Made by a program: the position numbers and the translations under genes. Shown here piece by piece: positions 9,189-17,784 of a stretch of DNA of 51,091 bases (its first letter is position 1; each line of letters starts with the position of its first letter). The stretch is taken from contig JAHRWI010000007.1 in NCBI GenBank assembly GCA_019090225.1, positions 1-51,091 on the forward strand, in the 5' to 3' direction. The notes under the pieces were generated by a model. It worked only from the letters and a program-made list of their open reading frames with translations. It made no database searches and was not told the origin of the DNA. The stretch is from Porticoccaceae bacterium. GTDB lineage: Bacteria > Pseudomonadota > Gammaproteobacteria > Pseudomonadales > Porticoccaceae.

Positions 9189-10544
9189 CTAAATTCTAAG
9201 TATGTTTCGGTATCCAGCGATATTCACATCAAAGCTAGTAGTACGCCGCAAATGATCCCGCATGCCCTCAAGGGCATCTGGATCGCCGTGAATTAATTGA
9301 ATTGGCGTATGCTCAGAAAGTTCGGACTGCTGTAACCACTGCTCCAGATCCACGTAATCCCCATGCCCCGATAAGCCGTGCAAAACTTCAATGCGTGCGC
9401 GATTGGGGATCCACTGACCATGTATTTTAACGCTCTCAACACCTTGCTGCATTTTTGCACCACGAGTTCCACCAGCCTGATAGCCGGTAAACAGAACTGT
9501 GGTGCGATGATCACTCAACAGGCGTTTCAGGTGATGCAGAATCCTGCCGCCGGTGGCCATGCCGCTGCCAGCAATTATAATGTGTGGAAAACGTTGATCT
9601 TCGAGCGCCTTGGATTCGTCAACACTGCGCGTGAATTTTATTTTGTCACACATCGCACGGCACTGGTCATGGCTCAGGCGGTGGTAATCGGTATAGCGAC
9701 AATAAATGTCCGACACATCAATCGCCATTGGGCTGTCGAGGTAGACGGGCATCAGGGCAATACGCTCGTCGTTCATCAGCGTAGTCAGCATGTGCTGCAC
9801 AGTCTGCGCACGGCCTACGGCGAAGCTAGGGATCAACAAAGTGCCGCCTTTTTGCGCTGTTGTATTAACCACGTCCGCGAGCTGCTCGAACGGATCCTGT
9901 TTGTCATGACGGCGATTCCCATAAGTGGATTCAAGTAATAATAAATCCAGCTCTGGCAGCGGTTGAGGCGGACGCATAAAAATGTCATCGGGGCGCCCCA
10001 CATCACCTGAAAATCCTATTCGCTTACCTTCCGCCTCAAGAATAATACTAGCTGCACCAAGAATATGCCCAGCCTCTTGCAAACGAAATTTTATATCGCC
10101 GACGGTGACAGTCTCCGCAAAGTTGACTGCCTCAAAAAGAGCCATGCTGGCTTCAGCTGTGGCGCGGTCATAAAGTGGTTCCGGATGCGCATGTTTACTG
10201 AGCTTATGCCTCGCGTAGAACCTGGCATCCTCTTCCTGAATATGACCACTATCGGGAAGCAAAATATGACAGAGCGCTCTGGTCGCGTGATGGGTATACA
10301 CAGGGCCACGAAAACCATGTTTGTAAAGCAAGGGGATGTAACCGGAATGATCCAGATGCGCATGGCTTAGAATGATGGCGTCAAGGTTGCTGATATCGAG
10401 AGGCGGGGCCTGCCAGTTTCTTTCTCTCAGCCATTTGTAACCCTGAAACAAACCGCAATCGACCAATACGCGGCTTGTCTCAGTTTCTACCAGAAACTTG
10501 GATCCGGTGACAGTTTCCGCCCCGCCAAGGAAAATAATTCTCAT
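9189..10544 (-). CDS. Beta-CASP family MBL-fold ribonuclease
   Basis: A 451-residue protein of the bacterial YSH1/CPSF-like group. MBL motif 2 is SHAHLDHSG, and the EAGHILGAASI segment and SGDVGRP supply further ligands. The beta-CASP insertion is recognisable by PSFAVGRAQTVQHML, then GSGMATGGRILHHLKRLL, and the final HGLSGHGDY. Characterised relatives are RNA endonucleases or 5'-exonucleases. Its start overlaps the stop of the PRPP synthetase gene by 4 bases, so it is translated from the same transcript as the PRPP synthetase and AMP phosphorylase-type genes. That context suggests RNA turnover linked to ribose-phosphate salvage (inference). Confidence 0.9.
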   Translation of the reverse strand: MRIIFLGGAETVTGSKFLVETETSRVLVDCGLFQGYKWLRERNWQAPPLDISNLDAIILSHAHLDHSGYIPLLYKHGFRGPVYTHHATRALCHILLPDSGHIQEEDARFYARHKLSKHAHPEPLYDRATAEASMALFEAVNFAETVTVGDIKFRLQEAGHILGAASIILEAEGKRIGFSGDVGRPDDIFMRPPQPLPELDLLLLESTYGNRRHDKQDPFEQLADVVNTTAQKGGTLLIPSFAVGRAQTVQHMLTTLMNDERIALMPVYLDSPMAIDVSDIYCRYTDYHRLSHDQCRAMCDKIKFTRSVDESKALEDQRFPHIIIAGSGMATGGRILHHLKRLLSDHRTTVLFTGYQAGGTRGAKMQQGVESVKIHGQWIPNRARIEVLHGLSGHGDYVDLEQWLQQSELSEHTPIQLIHGDPDALEGMRDHLRRTTSFDVNIAGYRNILRI

Positions 10545-11404
10545 GCCAAAGTCTCATGGAGCCTAATACATTCACCAATGGGCGATATCAGTAAGTCGGT
10601 AATATCCAGTGCATTGGAACGGTGAACAATCGTATTAGTGGTCACCAGTTCGTCGAGCCCTGCACTCATTAATTGAGCGTCAATACCATCAGCAAAAATA
10701 CCGTGTACACCGGCACACTTTATCCCTTGAATGCCTTTTAAGCGCAGTGCCGAAATGCATTTTAAAATGGTCTGCCCGCTGGAGATCACATCATCAATAA
10801 TGACCGCTACATGATGATAAAACCGAGTTAAATCTGGCAAGGTGACCACGACATCCCGATCACCGTGTCGCGTCTTGCTGCCAATCACGAAAGGGTGCCC
10901 ACTGAGGGCTGCAATCTCTGCCAGCCACTGTTCACTTTCAGCATCTGGCCCAACCAATAGTAGATTAGTCTGCCCTTTTAGCCAATCCGCTAGCAAGGGC
11001 GCGCCCTGGACAACTCGAGTGGGGACAGAATAGATTTCATTCAGGGAGTGATAACGGTGCAAATGCGGATCAACCGTCACCAACCAGTCAATTTGCGCCG
11101 ATAACAGCCGGGCAAAAATACGTGAGGTAAGCGCCTCCCCTTCAATAAAACGTCGATCCTGTCGCATATAACTTAAATAGGGCGCGACCAGACCCACCGA
11201 AGCAGCGCCAAATTCACGCAGGGTTGCCAGTAAAAACACCAAAGGTAAGTACTTGTCATCCGGGTGAGATAAGTCAGCGAGTACGACGCAGTGTCTATTT
11301 TGAACAGGCGTATCGATACGTAAATAGGTTTCGCCGTCAGGGAACAAACGGCTATGAGTCTTGCCCTGCTCAAAGGCCATTTTTTCGCACAAAGAGAGCG
11401 CCAA
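10541..11404 (-). CDS. Ribose-phosphate pyrophosphokinase, first copy (N terminus uncertain)
   Basis: PRPP synthetase family: RLFPDGETYLRI near the start, YLSYMRQDRRF (ATP-binding flexible loop region), DPHLHRYHSL, and the PRPP loop VIIDDVISSGQTI. The TTG used here (11404) gives 287 residues but omits the first beta strand. The frame upstream encodes that strand (NGPIVFSLESHPLA) with no ATG, GTG or TTG in front of it. Either translation starts at a CTG at 11458, with AGGAG 7 bases upstream and overlapping the previous stop, or one A is missing from the A6 run at 11422-11427. Adding one would connect the ATG at 11439 as MDRLFFSLESHPLALSL. It sits between the AMP phosphorylase-type gene and the beta-CASP nuclease in one operon. 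Confidence 0.85.
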   Translation of the reverse strand: MALSLCEKMAFEQGKTHSRLFPDGETYLRIDTPVQNRHCVVLADLSHPDDKYLPLVFLLATLREFGAASVGLVAPYLSYMRQDRRFIEGEALTSRIFARLLSAQIDWLVTVDPHLHRYHSLNEIYSVPTRVVQGAPLLADWLKGQTNLLLVGPDAESEQWLAEIAALSGHPFVIGSKTRHGDRDVVVTLPDLTRFYHHVAVIIDDVISSGQTILKCISALRLKGIQGIKCAGVHGIFADGIDAQLMSAGLDELVTTNTIVHRSNALDITDLLISPIGECIRLHETLA

Positions 11405-11454
11405 GGGGTGGGACTCCAGCGAAAAAACAATCGGTCCATTCGCCGATACAGTAT

Positions 11455-12984
11455 TCAGCCGTCCTCTCCTGTTACAAATATATCAGGATTATCCCGGTAA
11501 TAATTTAAGGCATAGTCCTGCTCACCAATGCTCTCAGTGTAAAGCGTAAACACCTCGTCGCCAGTGACAAGGTGGCTGCCTACATTGACATGCAAGCGTA
11601 GGCCTGCGGCAGGGTCAGAAGGGGCACCGGCAAGTTTTGCCAGACGCGCTAATTTTCGGTTATCTATCGACGCGATAATACCCTTCCTGTCACTTGTTTG
11701 AGTCTTATGGTATCTAGCCTGCGGCAAGGTTTTCATGCCACCTTGAGCCTGTAGCAGGCGTTCAAATTGCTGCCACGCCGCACCGCTCTCAAGTATTCCC
11801 CTGGCTTTATCGGTAGCCTTATCCAGGCCACCCCCTTGCGCAAAGTCGAAAAGATGCGCCGACAGCATCAAAGCACGGCGGCGTAAGTCCTGTGGCGCGC
11901 CCGGCTCCTGCCTTAGCACCGCTAAGATATCCCTAGCTTCTTCCACCGGACCAATTCCAGCGCCAATAGGACAGCTGCCATCGGTGATGATGCATCTCAC
12001 CTGAATCCCGCATGCCTTGCCTACCTGAACAAACAGCCCCGCCAGATATTCAGCATCGGCCTTGCTGCGCACCTTGGCCGTAGGCCCAACCGGAATGTCG
12101 ACAATCACGTGGGTGGATCCGGCGGCGATTTTTTTTGATAACACCGAAGCAATGAGCTGGCCTTCACCATCCAGATTTAAAGCGCGCTCAATGCGGATCA
12201 ATAAATCGTCCGCAGGACTCAAATTCACTGCCCCACCCCACGCCAGGCAAGCTCCCGTTTCACTGACAACTCGTTGAATATCTTTGACCGGCAGATTGAC
12301 CTCGGTAAGGGTCTCCATGGTATCTGCGGTGCCGGCAGGGGAAGTAATAGCCCGAGAAGATGTTTTTGGAATTATCAGACCAGCCGCGCTGACAATGGCC
12401 ACAACCAAGGGTGTAGTACGGTTACCAGGTAGACCACCGATGCAGTGTTTATCAAACACTCTATCGCTGTTTGCCCAGCTCAAACGCTTCCCTGCGGCTA
12501 CCATAGCCTGAGTAAGACCAATAATTTCATCGAGGCCAAGACGCCGCCCGGCACAAACACTAAGAAAACTACCAATCTCTACATCACTGTACCGGTGCTC
12601 ACTTATGTCAGTAATAATAGATTGAATCTCACTGTCGCTCAGTGTGTGGCCGTAAACTTTTTTACGCACCGCACTGAACGACACCACCACAGGCGCATGA
12701 TTAACAAATACCCGATCTCCATCGGCTACCTCCAGGCGCTTAATGCCAATGCGTGACAGGCCAACATGATCAGACGGCAAGGTGGCGTTATCGACAATAT
12801 TCAGCGTCGCAACAAGCTGTTTACCGTTAACTTTTAGCTGAACGCGAGAACTGGCATTGAAGCCTTCGGCGCGGCAGACGTGGGAATCTTCGCGCATATA
12901 AACGAGTGGCTCCTGATGGGTATCTATACCCATATCGACTACTGTGAGAGCATGGGTTCTTACAATTTCTGGTTTTTCGTTCAA
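11455..12984 (-). CDS. AMP phosphorylase / thymidine phosphorylase family enzyme
   Basis: About 509 residues. It has the extra N-terminal domain (about 90 residues, ending VRKKVYGHTLSDSEI) found in the AMP phosphorylase branch rather than in ordinary DeoA. Motifs: KHCIGGLPGNRTTPLV (phosphate-binding region) near 184, TSSRAITSPAGTADTME, then LAWGGAVNLSPADD and DIPVGPTAKV. Archaeal members convert NMP plus phosphate to base plus ribose-1,5-bisphosphate; bacterial substrates are less certain. The start is a TTG at 12984. The first in-frame ATG is residue 18 and would trim only a poorly conserved tail. It leads a three-gene operon with PRPP synthetase and the beta-CASP nuclease. No RuBisCO or R15P isomerase is present in the window. 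Confidence 0.88.
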   Translation of the reverse strand: MNEKPEIVRTHALTVVDMGIDTHQEPLVYMREDSHVCRAEGFNASSRVQLKVNGKQLVATLNIVDNATLPSDHVGLSRIGIKRLEVADGDRVFVNHAPVVVSFSAVRKKVYGHTLSDSEIQSIITDISEHRYSDVEIGSFLSVCAGRRLGLDEIIGLTQAMVAAGKRLSWANSDRVFDKHCIGGLPGNRTTPLVVAIVSAAGLIIPKTSSRAITSPAGTADTMETLTEVNLPVKDIQRVVSETGACLAWGGAVNLSPADDLLIRIERALNLDGEGQLIASVLSKKIAAGSTHVIVDIPVGPTAKVRSKADAEYLAGLFVQVGKACGIQVRCIITDGSCPIGAGIGPVEEARDILAVLRQEPGAPQDLRRRALMLSAHLFDFAQGGGLDKATDKARGILESGAAWQQFERLLQAQGGMKTLPQARYHKTQTSDRKGIIASIDNRKLARLAKLAGAPSDPAAGLRLHVNVGSHLVTGDEVFTLYTESIGEQDYALNYYRDNPDIFVTGEDG

Positions 12985-13426
12985 GTTAACGATTGCCCCC
13001 TGCCAAGGGCATTAATTTATACCGGCTCCACGTTTCGCCACTGGGGTTACCCCCCACATTCTCATCAATAATTCGGTAATAATTCTCTTTGAAATACGCT
13101 GTCCAGTCAGGATTGACCTTGACGCTAAAGCTAGTCGACATTAAATCGATCCTTTCATTGAGACTCGCGACATGTTGCGAACCAGATTCAACACATGCGA
13201 GTTCTCATCGCAGAGTACTTCGCCTGGCTCTACGGGTTTCATCTAAGATACCGCGAGATTAAGGGTTAGAGTCTCCAATAAGAAGCCGTTGTAAGTTGTG
13301 AATTTATCGCTTTTAAGTATAACAAATTCCGTTCCCAACATGCGCTCCTGCTGAAGTGCCGAGACCGGGTCACAGCTTCACTTACCCACCACCACAGCCG
13401 CTGAAATTTCTGTCAGTACGTACCTG

Positions 13427-13465
13427 TTGTGACCGACAGGCTTATCCTATTGACGATGGTCACAA
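13427..13465. repeat. 8-base inverted repeat TTGTGACC/GGTCACAA
   Basis: The arms are 13427-13434 and 13458-13465 with 23 bases between. The right arm overlaps the right half of the FNR-type site at 13450-13463. It may be a second operator that competes with or extends that site. Confidence 0.5.
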
Positions 13466-13491
13466 GGATAAACCTTGAATCAAGCTATGCT
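13450..13491 (+). promoter_or_regulatory. FNR/ANR-type class II promoter of the phosphoribosyltransferase operon
   Basis: The site TTGAC-GATG-GTCAC (13450-13463) matches the TGA-N6-TCA core of FNR/CRP-family boxes. Its centre is 13456.5. TATGCT at 13486-13491 lies exactly at -12 to -7 of a start placed 41.5 bases downstream, as in class II FNR promoters. The flanks match the TTGAT/ATCAA consensus in 8 of 10 positions. Confidence 0.55.
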
Positions 13492-13519
13492 GCAAGCGAG
13501 TAAAGGATAAGGATCAACC

Positions 13520-14170
13520 ATGAAACTCCCACTTACAAATCGCGCTGTCGCCGGTCGAGCACTGGCTGACGCACTGGCTGCTTATCGCGACCAGAAGAAC
13601 ATACTAGTACTTGCTCTACCGCGGGGTGGCGTACCGGTAGCCTATGAGGTAGCCAGCGCACTTGGCGCTCCGCTGGATCTTGTCCTGGTCCGCAAGCTGG
13701 GAGCACCCGGCCAAAGAGAATTAGCCATGGGTGCAATCGCCAGTGATGGGACGAAAGTACTGAACAGGGAAATTATCAAGTCACTGCAAATTACCAATGA
13801 GGACATTGAAAGGGTTCAGCGTGAAGAGGAACAGGAATTGGCACGGCGGGAGCAAATCTATAGAGGGGATCAAGTACGTCCGGAAATCCAGGGTAAGACC
13901 ATTATTCTGGTTGATGATGGCGTGGCCACAGGCGCGACTATGCGAGCCGCCGTGTCATTGCTACGCACACAAAACCCAGGTCGGATTGTCATTGCCCTCC
14001 CGGTCGCACCAGCCGAAATTATAGCCTTGTTGCGCCGTGAAGCAGACGAGGTCATCTGCCTGTACTGCCCTGAGCCATTTTTGGCTATCGGTTATTGGTA
14101 CCAGGATTTTACTCAGGTTTCCGACCATGAAGTGCGCGATATACTCGCACGAGCCAGACAAGCTTCCTGA
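13520..14170 (+). CDS. Phosphoribosyltransferase family protein
   Basis: A 216-residue PRTase-fold protein. ALPRGGVPVAYEVA and the LVRKLGAPGQRELAMGAIASDG block mark the subgroup of orphan phosphoribosyltransferases often found near stress genes. The PRPP-binding loop is ILVDDGVATGATM at about residues 130-142. The base substrate is not known for this subgroup. The start has AAGGA and is preceded by an FNR-type promoter. It heads a run with the hydrolase and the second PRPP synthetase, which fits a need for PRPP as cosubstrate. Confidence 0.9.
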   Translation: MKLPLTNRAVAGRALADALAAYRDQKNILVLALPRGGVPVAYEVASALGAPLDLVLVRKLGAPGQRELAMGAIASDGTKVLNREIIKSLQITNEDIERVQREEEQELARREQIYRGDQVRPEIQGKTIILVDDGVATGATMRAAVSLLRTQNPGRIVIALPVAPAEIIALLRREADEVICLYCPEPFLAIGYWYQDFTQVSDHEVRDILARARQAS

Positions 14171-14272
14171 TAGCTTTCCATATTGCAGACAGACGGCATT
14201 GCAGACATACACCAAATAAAACTGAACAAGCGAATAAATCGTGACAGGCGGCCACGGTGGAGGCAAGTAAAT

Positions 14273-14926
14273 ATGCAAGGCCATTCTCACACCGACCAGG
14301 TGATCATCGAAACAAAAAACGCACAATTAGCTGGCATGCTTACCCTACCGAAACAAGCTATGGGTATTGTCTTGTTCGCCCATGGCAGTGGCAGTAGCCG
14401 CTTCAGCCCGCGCAACCAATTTGTTGCTGAAAGGCTCAACGAAGGCGGCCTGGCTACCTTGCTTTTTGACCTCCTGACGGCACAAGAAAATCTTATCGAC
14501 GAACAGACAAGGGCTTTGCGCTTCGATATCGAGCTATTGAGTCAACGTCTAATCGGTGCCATTGACTGGGTGGGATCACAGCACCAAACTCAAGCTTTGC
14601 CAATCGGCCTGTTTGGCGCAAGCACGGGCTCTGCCGCTGCGCTGAACGCCGCAGCTCAACGGCAGAGCACCGTTGAAGCGGTCGTATCCCGTGGAGGGCG
14701 ACCTGACCTGGCGTCAGAATTATCCCGAGTGAAAGCGCCGACCCTGTTGATCGTCGGTGAGCTGGATGGCCAGGTAATTAAAATGAATGAAGACGCTGCT
14801 AGCCAATTGTCGGCAGAACACCTGATTAAGATTATTCCCGGGGCGAGTCATTTGTTCGAAGAAAGCGGCACACTGGAGGCCGTGGCAGCTATCGCCTGCG
14901 ACTGGTTCCGGAAATACCTTGGCTGA
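14273..14926 (+). CDS. Alpha/beta hydrolase, dienelactone-hydrolase-like
   Basis: A serine hydrolase of about 217 residues. GIVLFAHGSGSSRFSPRN forms the oxyanion-hole strand, LFGASTGSAAALNAAA carries the nucleophile (G-x-S-x-G as GASTG), PTLLIVGELDGQV supplies the acid, and GASHLFEESG the histidine. The frame is open from 14183, but I choose the ATG at 14273 because GGAGG lies about 10 bases before it and the upstream 30 residues look unlike protein. Similar proteins are commonly encoded beside orphan phosphoribosyltransferases, sometimes fused to them (family knowledge). The substrate is unknown. It sits between the phosphoribosyltransferase and PRPP synthetase on the same strand. Confidence 0.88.
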   Translation: MQGHSHTDQVIIETKNAQLAGMLTLPKQAMGIVLFAHGSGSSRFSPRNQFVAERLNEGGLATLLFDLLTAQENLIDEQTRALRFDIELLSQRLIGAIDWVGSQHQTQALPIGLFGASTGSAAALNAAAQRQSTVEAVVSRGGRPDLASELSRVKAPTLLIVGELDGQVIKMNEDAASQLSAEHLIKIIPGASHLFEESGTLEAVAAIACDWFRKYLG

Positions 14927-14992
14927 TAACTCCGGAAGCAGTCGGCTCTTAATGACAACTCAACACATTCACTCAATAGCCTGAGATAAATT

Positions 14993-15970
14993 ATGAAGCT
15001 AAGTGTCTTCGCGCTAAACACCAGTAGGGATATCGGCGAGCAAGTAGCCAGAGCACTTGAAGTAAAGCTCGGGCTCCACGAAGAGCGCGAATTTGAAGAT
15101 GGTGAGCACAAATCCCGGCCTCTGGAAAACGTGCGCGGACGGGATGTTTTCGTTATTCAATCCCTGTACGGAGATGACCTGCACAGCGTTAACGACAAGT
15201 TGATTCGCCTGCTGTTTTTCCTCGGTGCCTTACGTGACGCTTCCGCTGGCCGCGTCACCGCAGTACTGCCCTACCTTTGTTACGCTCGCAAGGACCAGAA
15301 ATCCAAACCAAGGGATCCAGTCGCCACACGCTACCTTGCCAGCATGTTCGAGGCGATGGGCGTCAATCGCGTTCTGACCCTGGACGTACACAACCTGGCG
15401 GCGTACCAAAATGCTTTTCGAATCTGCACCGATCACCTTGAAGCAAAATCGCTATTTGCAAACTATTTCGTCGACATCACGGACGACGCTGATCTGGTTA
15501 TCATGTCACCTGATATTGGCGGCGTTAAACGGGCAGAAGCGCTTCGACTGGCCATGGAAAAACATCTCAACCGGCCAGTGGCTAGCGCCTTTGTGGAAAA
15601 GCATCGCAGTGCCGGTGTGCTGTCCGGGGGCGCTCTGGTAGGCGAAGTATCCGGTAAATTCGTGATCATCATCGATGACTTAATCAGCAGCGGCACCACG
15701 ATTGTGCGAGCGGCACAGGCATGTCGAGCAGCCGGCGCAATGAAAGTTTACTGTGCTGCCTCCCACGGCGCTTTTGCCGAAGGGGCAGACACCGTTCTGG
15801 CGGACTCGGCACTGGACAAGCTGGTCATCACGGACAGCATTCCCGCCTCCCGCATAAGCTCCAGCGCCGTTCGCGCCAAATTAGTGACCCTGGAGTCTGC
15901 CCCCCTGTTTGCTGAAGCCATCAGGTGCATCCATACGGATGGCTCGCTAGTCGATCTTCTGGAAACATAG
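14993..15970 (+). CDS. Ribose-phosphate pyrophosphokinase, second copy
   Basis: A 325-residue PRPP synthetase. FEDGEHKSRP is near residue 36, YLCYARKDQKSKPRDP is the flexible-loop and ATP region, LDVHNLAAYQNAF takes the place of the usual metal-binding DLHAxQIQGFF, and the PRPP loop is IIIDDLISSGTTI. It differs from the first copy in length and in loop sequences, so the two are not a recent duplication. The altered DVHNLAAYQNAF segment suggests a divergent subclass; allosteric behaviour cannot be predicted. It is the third gene of the run led by the phosphoribosyltransferase. A standard housekeeping prs presumably lies outside the window. Confidence 0.88.
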   Translation: MKLSVFALNTSRDIGEQVARALEVKLGLHEEREFEDGEHKSRPLENVRGRDVFVIQSLYGDDLHSVNDKLIRLLFFLGALRDASAGRVTAVLPYLCYARKDQKSKPRDPVATRYLASMFEAMGVNRVLTLDVHNLAAYQNAFRICTDHLEAKSLFANYFVDITDDADLVIMSPDIGGVKRAEALRLAMEKHLNRPVASAFVEKHRSAGVLSGGALVGEVSGKFVIIIDDLISSGTTIVRAAQACRAAGAMKVYCAASHGAFAEGADTVLADSALDKLVITDSIPASRISSSAVRAKLVTLESAPLFAEAIRCIHTDGSLVDLLET

Positions 15971-16012
15971 GGCCCTCAAAATAACCTTGTGCTCGCTCAG
16001 GATTCCCTGGTC

Positions 16013-17032
16013 TCAGAATTCTCTGATATAGGCCTCGGCCAGATTGAGATAAGTTTTTGCCTGCTGAATCCAGGAGGGATGCTCCACAGCAGGATAATCC
16101 AGAATATGCCAAGCCGACAATTTGCCGCGCACTACCGCCCGATGGGCCTTGTAAAAAGCGATCAAGGCTGAAGGCGGTGTGTCCTCAGTACTTGTCGTAT
16201 AAGCCTCAAACATTACCTCACCGATAAATTCCGCGCCAGCCCGTTCGCATTCCATGGCCAGGAAAGCCAGCTCATCGACACAATCCAGCACCCTTAATTC
16301 AGGATCAAATTCCAGGCAATCTATAAATACCGGCTGGCGTAACAGGCAAACATGCTCCGGACGCAAATCACCATGGGCTTCGACAACGCGTTGCGCGCCC
16401 ACACGAGCATCGAACAACGGTGCCTGGTCTTTCACAAAGCCCGACAGTGCAGTGCTAAGTCTCTTTAACTGCTCTTCTGGTAAGCCATAAATTCGATCTC
16501 GCAAGACTTGAAAGTTGGCCTCAATATCCACGATAAAACGTTGTCGATATGCCTGTGCGGTAATCTTGACAGGCTTAGCGCTACCATAGAAGCCAATAAG
16601 AACTGCCATAAAGCGCCGGATGTCATCGGTACTGACTGCAGCCTCTTTAATGGCACGATTTAGCATCAATTCATCAGGCAATCGACGCATTTTTTCCAGC
16701 CATTCTACCGCTGCTCCATCTCCAGCAATGTGTAACGAACCCTGAGTATCCAGAGTTAACGGGACAACACCCAAACAAACATCTTTTGCCAGACGCTTGT
16801 TCAAACGAAAAGATTCTTCGCAATAGTGCCTGCGCCTATCCAGGGATCTGAAATCCAGGAAGCTCAGTTGTATCGGTTTCTTTAATTTATAAACGAAGTC
16901 ATCCGTCAGGAACACGCAGGACATGTGGGTGCTTATGATATCGACGTTTGTCGTCGGCTCCGGGTAACTACCCGCCTGACTGAGAAATTGGACCTTGGTC
17001 TCAAGATCGATAACAGAAGACTCCAAACGCAC
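16013..17032 (-). CDS. COG2187-type kinase-like protein (APH fold)
   Basis: 339 residues with an aminoglycoside-phosphotransferase-like fold: FVYKLKKPIQLSFLDF (ATP-binding lysine region), the RRHYCEESFRLNKRLA helix, and the catalytic-loop equivalent EAHGDLRPEHVCL followed by IDCLEFDPELRVLDCVDELAFL (metal-binding aspartate). In many relatives this domain is followed by a P-loop ATP-binding domain; here the protein ends after the kinase-like part. The natural substrate is unknown and antibiotic resistance should not be assumed. The start is GTG with AGGAG about 4 bases upstream. Confidence 0.82.
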   Translation of the reverse strand: MRLESSVIDLETKVQFLSQAGSYPEPTTNVDIISTHMSCVFLTDDFVYKLKKPIQLSFLDFRSLDRRRHYCEESFRLNKRLAKDVCLGVVPLTLDTQGSLHIAGDGAAVEWLEKMRRLPDELMLNRAIKEAAVSTDDIRRFMAVLIGFYGSAKPVKITAQAYRQRFIVDIEANFQVLRDRIYGLPEEQLKRLSTALSGFVKDQAPLFDARVGAQRVVEAHGDLRPEHVCLLRQPVFIDCLEFDPELRVLDCVDELAFLAMECERAGAEFIGEVMFEAYTTSTEDTPPSALIAFYKAHRAVVRGKLSAWHILDYPAVEHPSWIQQAKTYLNLAEAYIREF

Positions 17033-17045
17033 TATCTCCTAAGCC

Positions 17046-17237
17046 TTACTTTTGCTGAGTCTGGCCATCAGTTAAAGAGGGAATTAACAGCGATGGAGGT
17101 GATCCTTCAGGCTGAGCTAAGAGACTGATAATTTGACTTTCTACCTGGGCTTCCTGCTCCAACAGCGCCTTAACCGGGCGCATAGCGTGCCTATGCCGAT
17201 CGGGATCGTTGCCTTTTTTATCCTCAGACGCGGCCAA
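17046..17237 (-). CDS. Possible small protein upstream of the kinase-like gene
   Basis: A 63-codon frame starting with TTG preceded by AGGA at 5 bases, ending 13 bases before the kinase-like gene. A predicted helix (VKALLEQEAQVESQIISLL) is the only structured part. I do not recognise a family. It could be a leader peptide or a chance frame. Confidence 0.25.
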   Translation of the reverse strand: MAASEDKKGNDPDRHRHAMRPVKALLEQEAQVESQIISLLAQPEGSPPSLLIPSLTDGQTQQK

Positions 17238-17337
17238 CTTTATCCTCAGGTGCGGGCGGTCAACTGCAGCTCACAAAGACCAAACATTAGCTCCCAGAAT
17301 AACCCTTTCACTAAACCATCTGCGCGAGCATTAAGAA

Positions 17338-17781
17338 TCAACTGAATAGCTTGTCGTGCACCTGTCGCCGGATTTCCTCGGTTGACGCTTTCACCAAGTT
17401 CTTATCGATTTCGGCGACGACGCAGTGCCTGGTGGATACGGTGATATTTTGCCGAATCACCCCCAGAAAATGTGGGCTCGCACAAAGTACCAGCTCTTTA
17501 TACTGGCCCTGCAAGCGACCATCTTCAAGCGTATCGCAGAGTGTTTTGGCAAAATTCAGGGTCTCACTGTCTTTTTTGCTCCCCTTTGAAGTGAGTCCGT
17601 GCTGCCCTCCGCCTTTGCCATCAAAACCCTTACCCGGCAGATCCGATGTCAAGTCCTGCTCGTGCTGCCGTGCGGCAGTATTTGAAAAGCACTGAACTTC
17701 CTCCAGATCCGCCGTATGTGTCGCCATTGTGTAGATAGTCGCACGACTGCTTTCGCCCGTTAATATCCAGATATTATTCAT
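17338..17781 (-). CDS. Host attachment family protein
   Basis: 147 residues from the ATG at 17781. It matches the family named for a protein required for attachment to host cells: the opening NNIWILTGESSRATIYTM, a charged middle with HEQDLTSDLPGKGFDGKGGGQHG, FAKTLCDTLEDGRLQGQYKELVLCASPHFLG and the VVAEIDKNLVKASTEEIRRQV end. The molecular function is not known and the name comes from an Agrobacterium phenotype. The fold is thought to resemble RNase-H-like release-factor proteins. An in-frame ATG at 17850 exists, but the extra residues are not family-like. The ribosome-binding site is inside an eight-G run. It sits in a stress-gene context rather than an adhesion cluster. Confidence 0.82.
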   Translation of the reverse strand: MNNIWILTGESSRATIYTMATHTADLEEVQCFSNTAARQHEQDLTSDLPGKGFDGKGGGQHGLTSKGSKKDSETLNFAKTLCDTLEDGRLQGQYKELVLCASPHFLGVIRQNITVSTRHCVVAEIDKNLVKASTEEIRRQVHDKLFS

Positions 17782-17784
17782 ACA

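Larger units (their letters stand above)
12985..13519. other. Divergent intergenic region, 535 bases
   Basis: No convincing gene. It separates the minus-strand phosphorylase operon from the plus-strand phosphoribosyltransferase operon, so it should hold both promoters. I can place the plus-strand promoter (13450-13491) but not the minus-strand one. Confidence 0.6.

Noticed and set aside
16013..17032. Aminoglycoside resistance gene
   Set aside because: The fold is kinase-like, but the sequence follows the COG2187 group, whose members are not known resistance enzymes.
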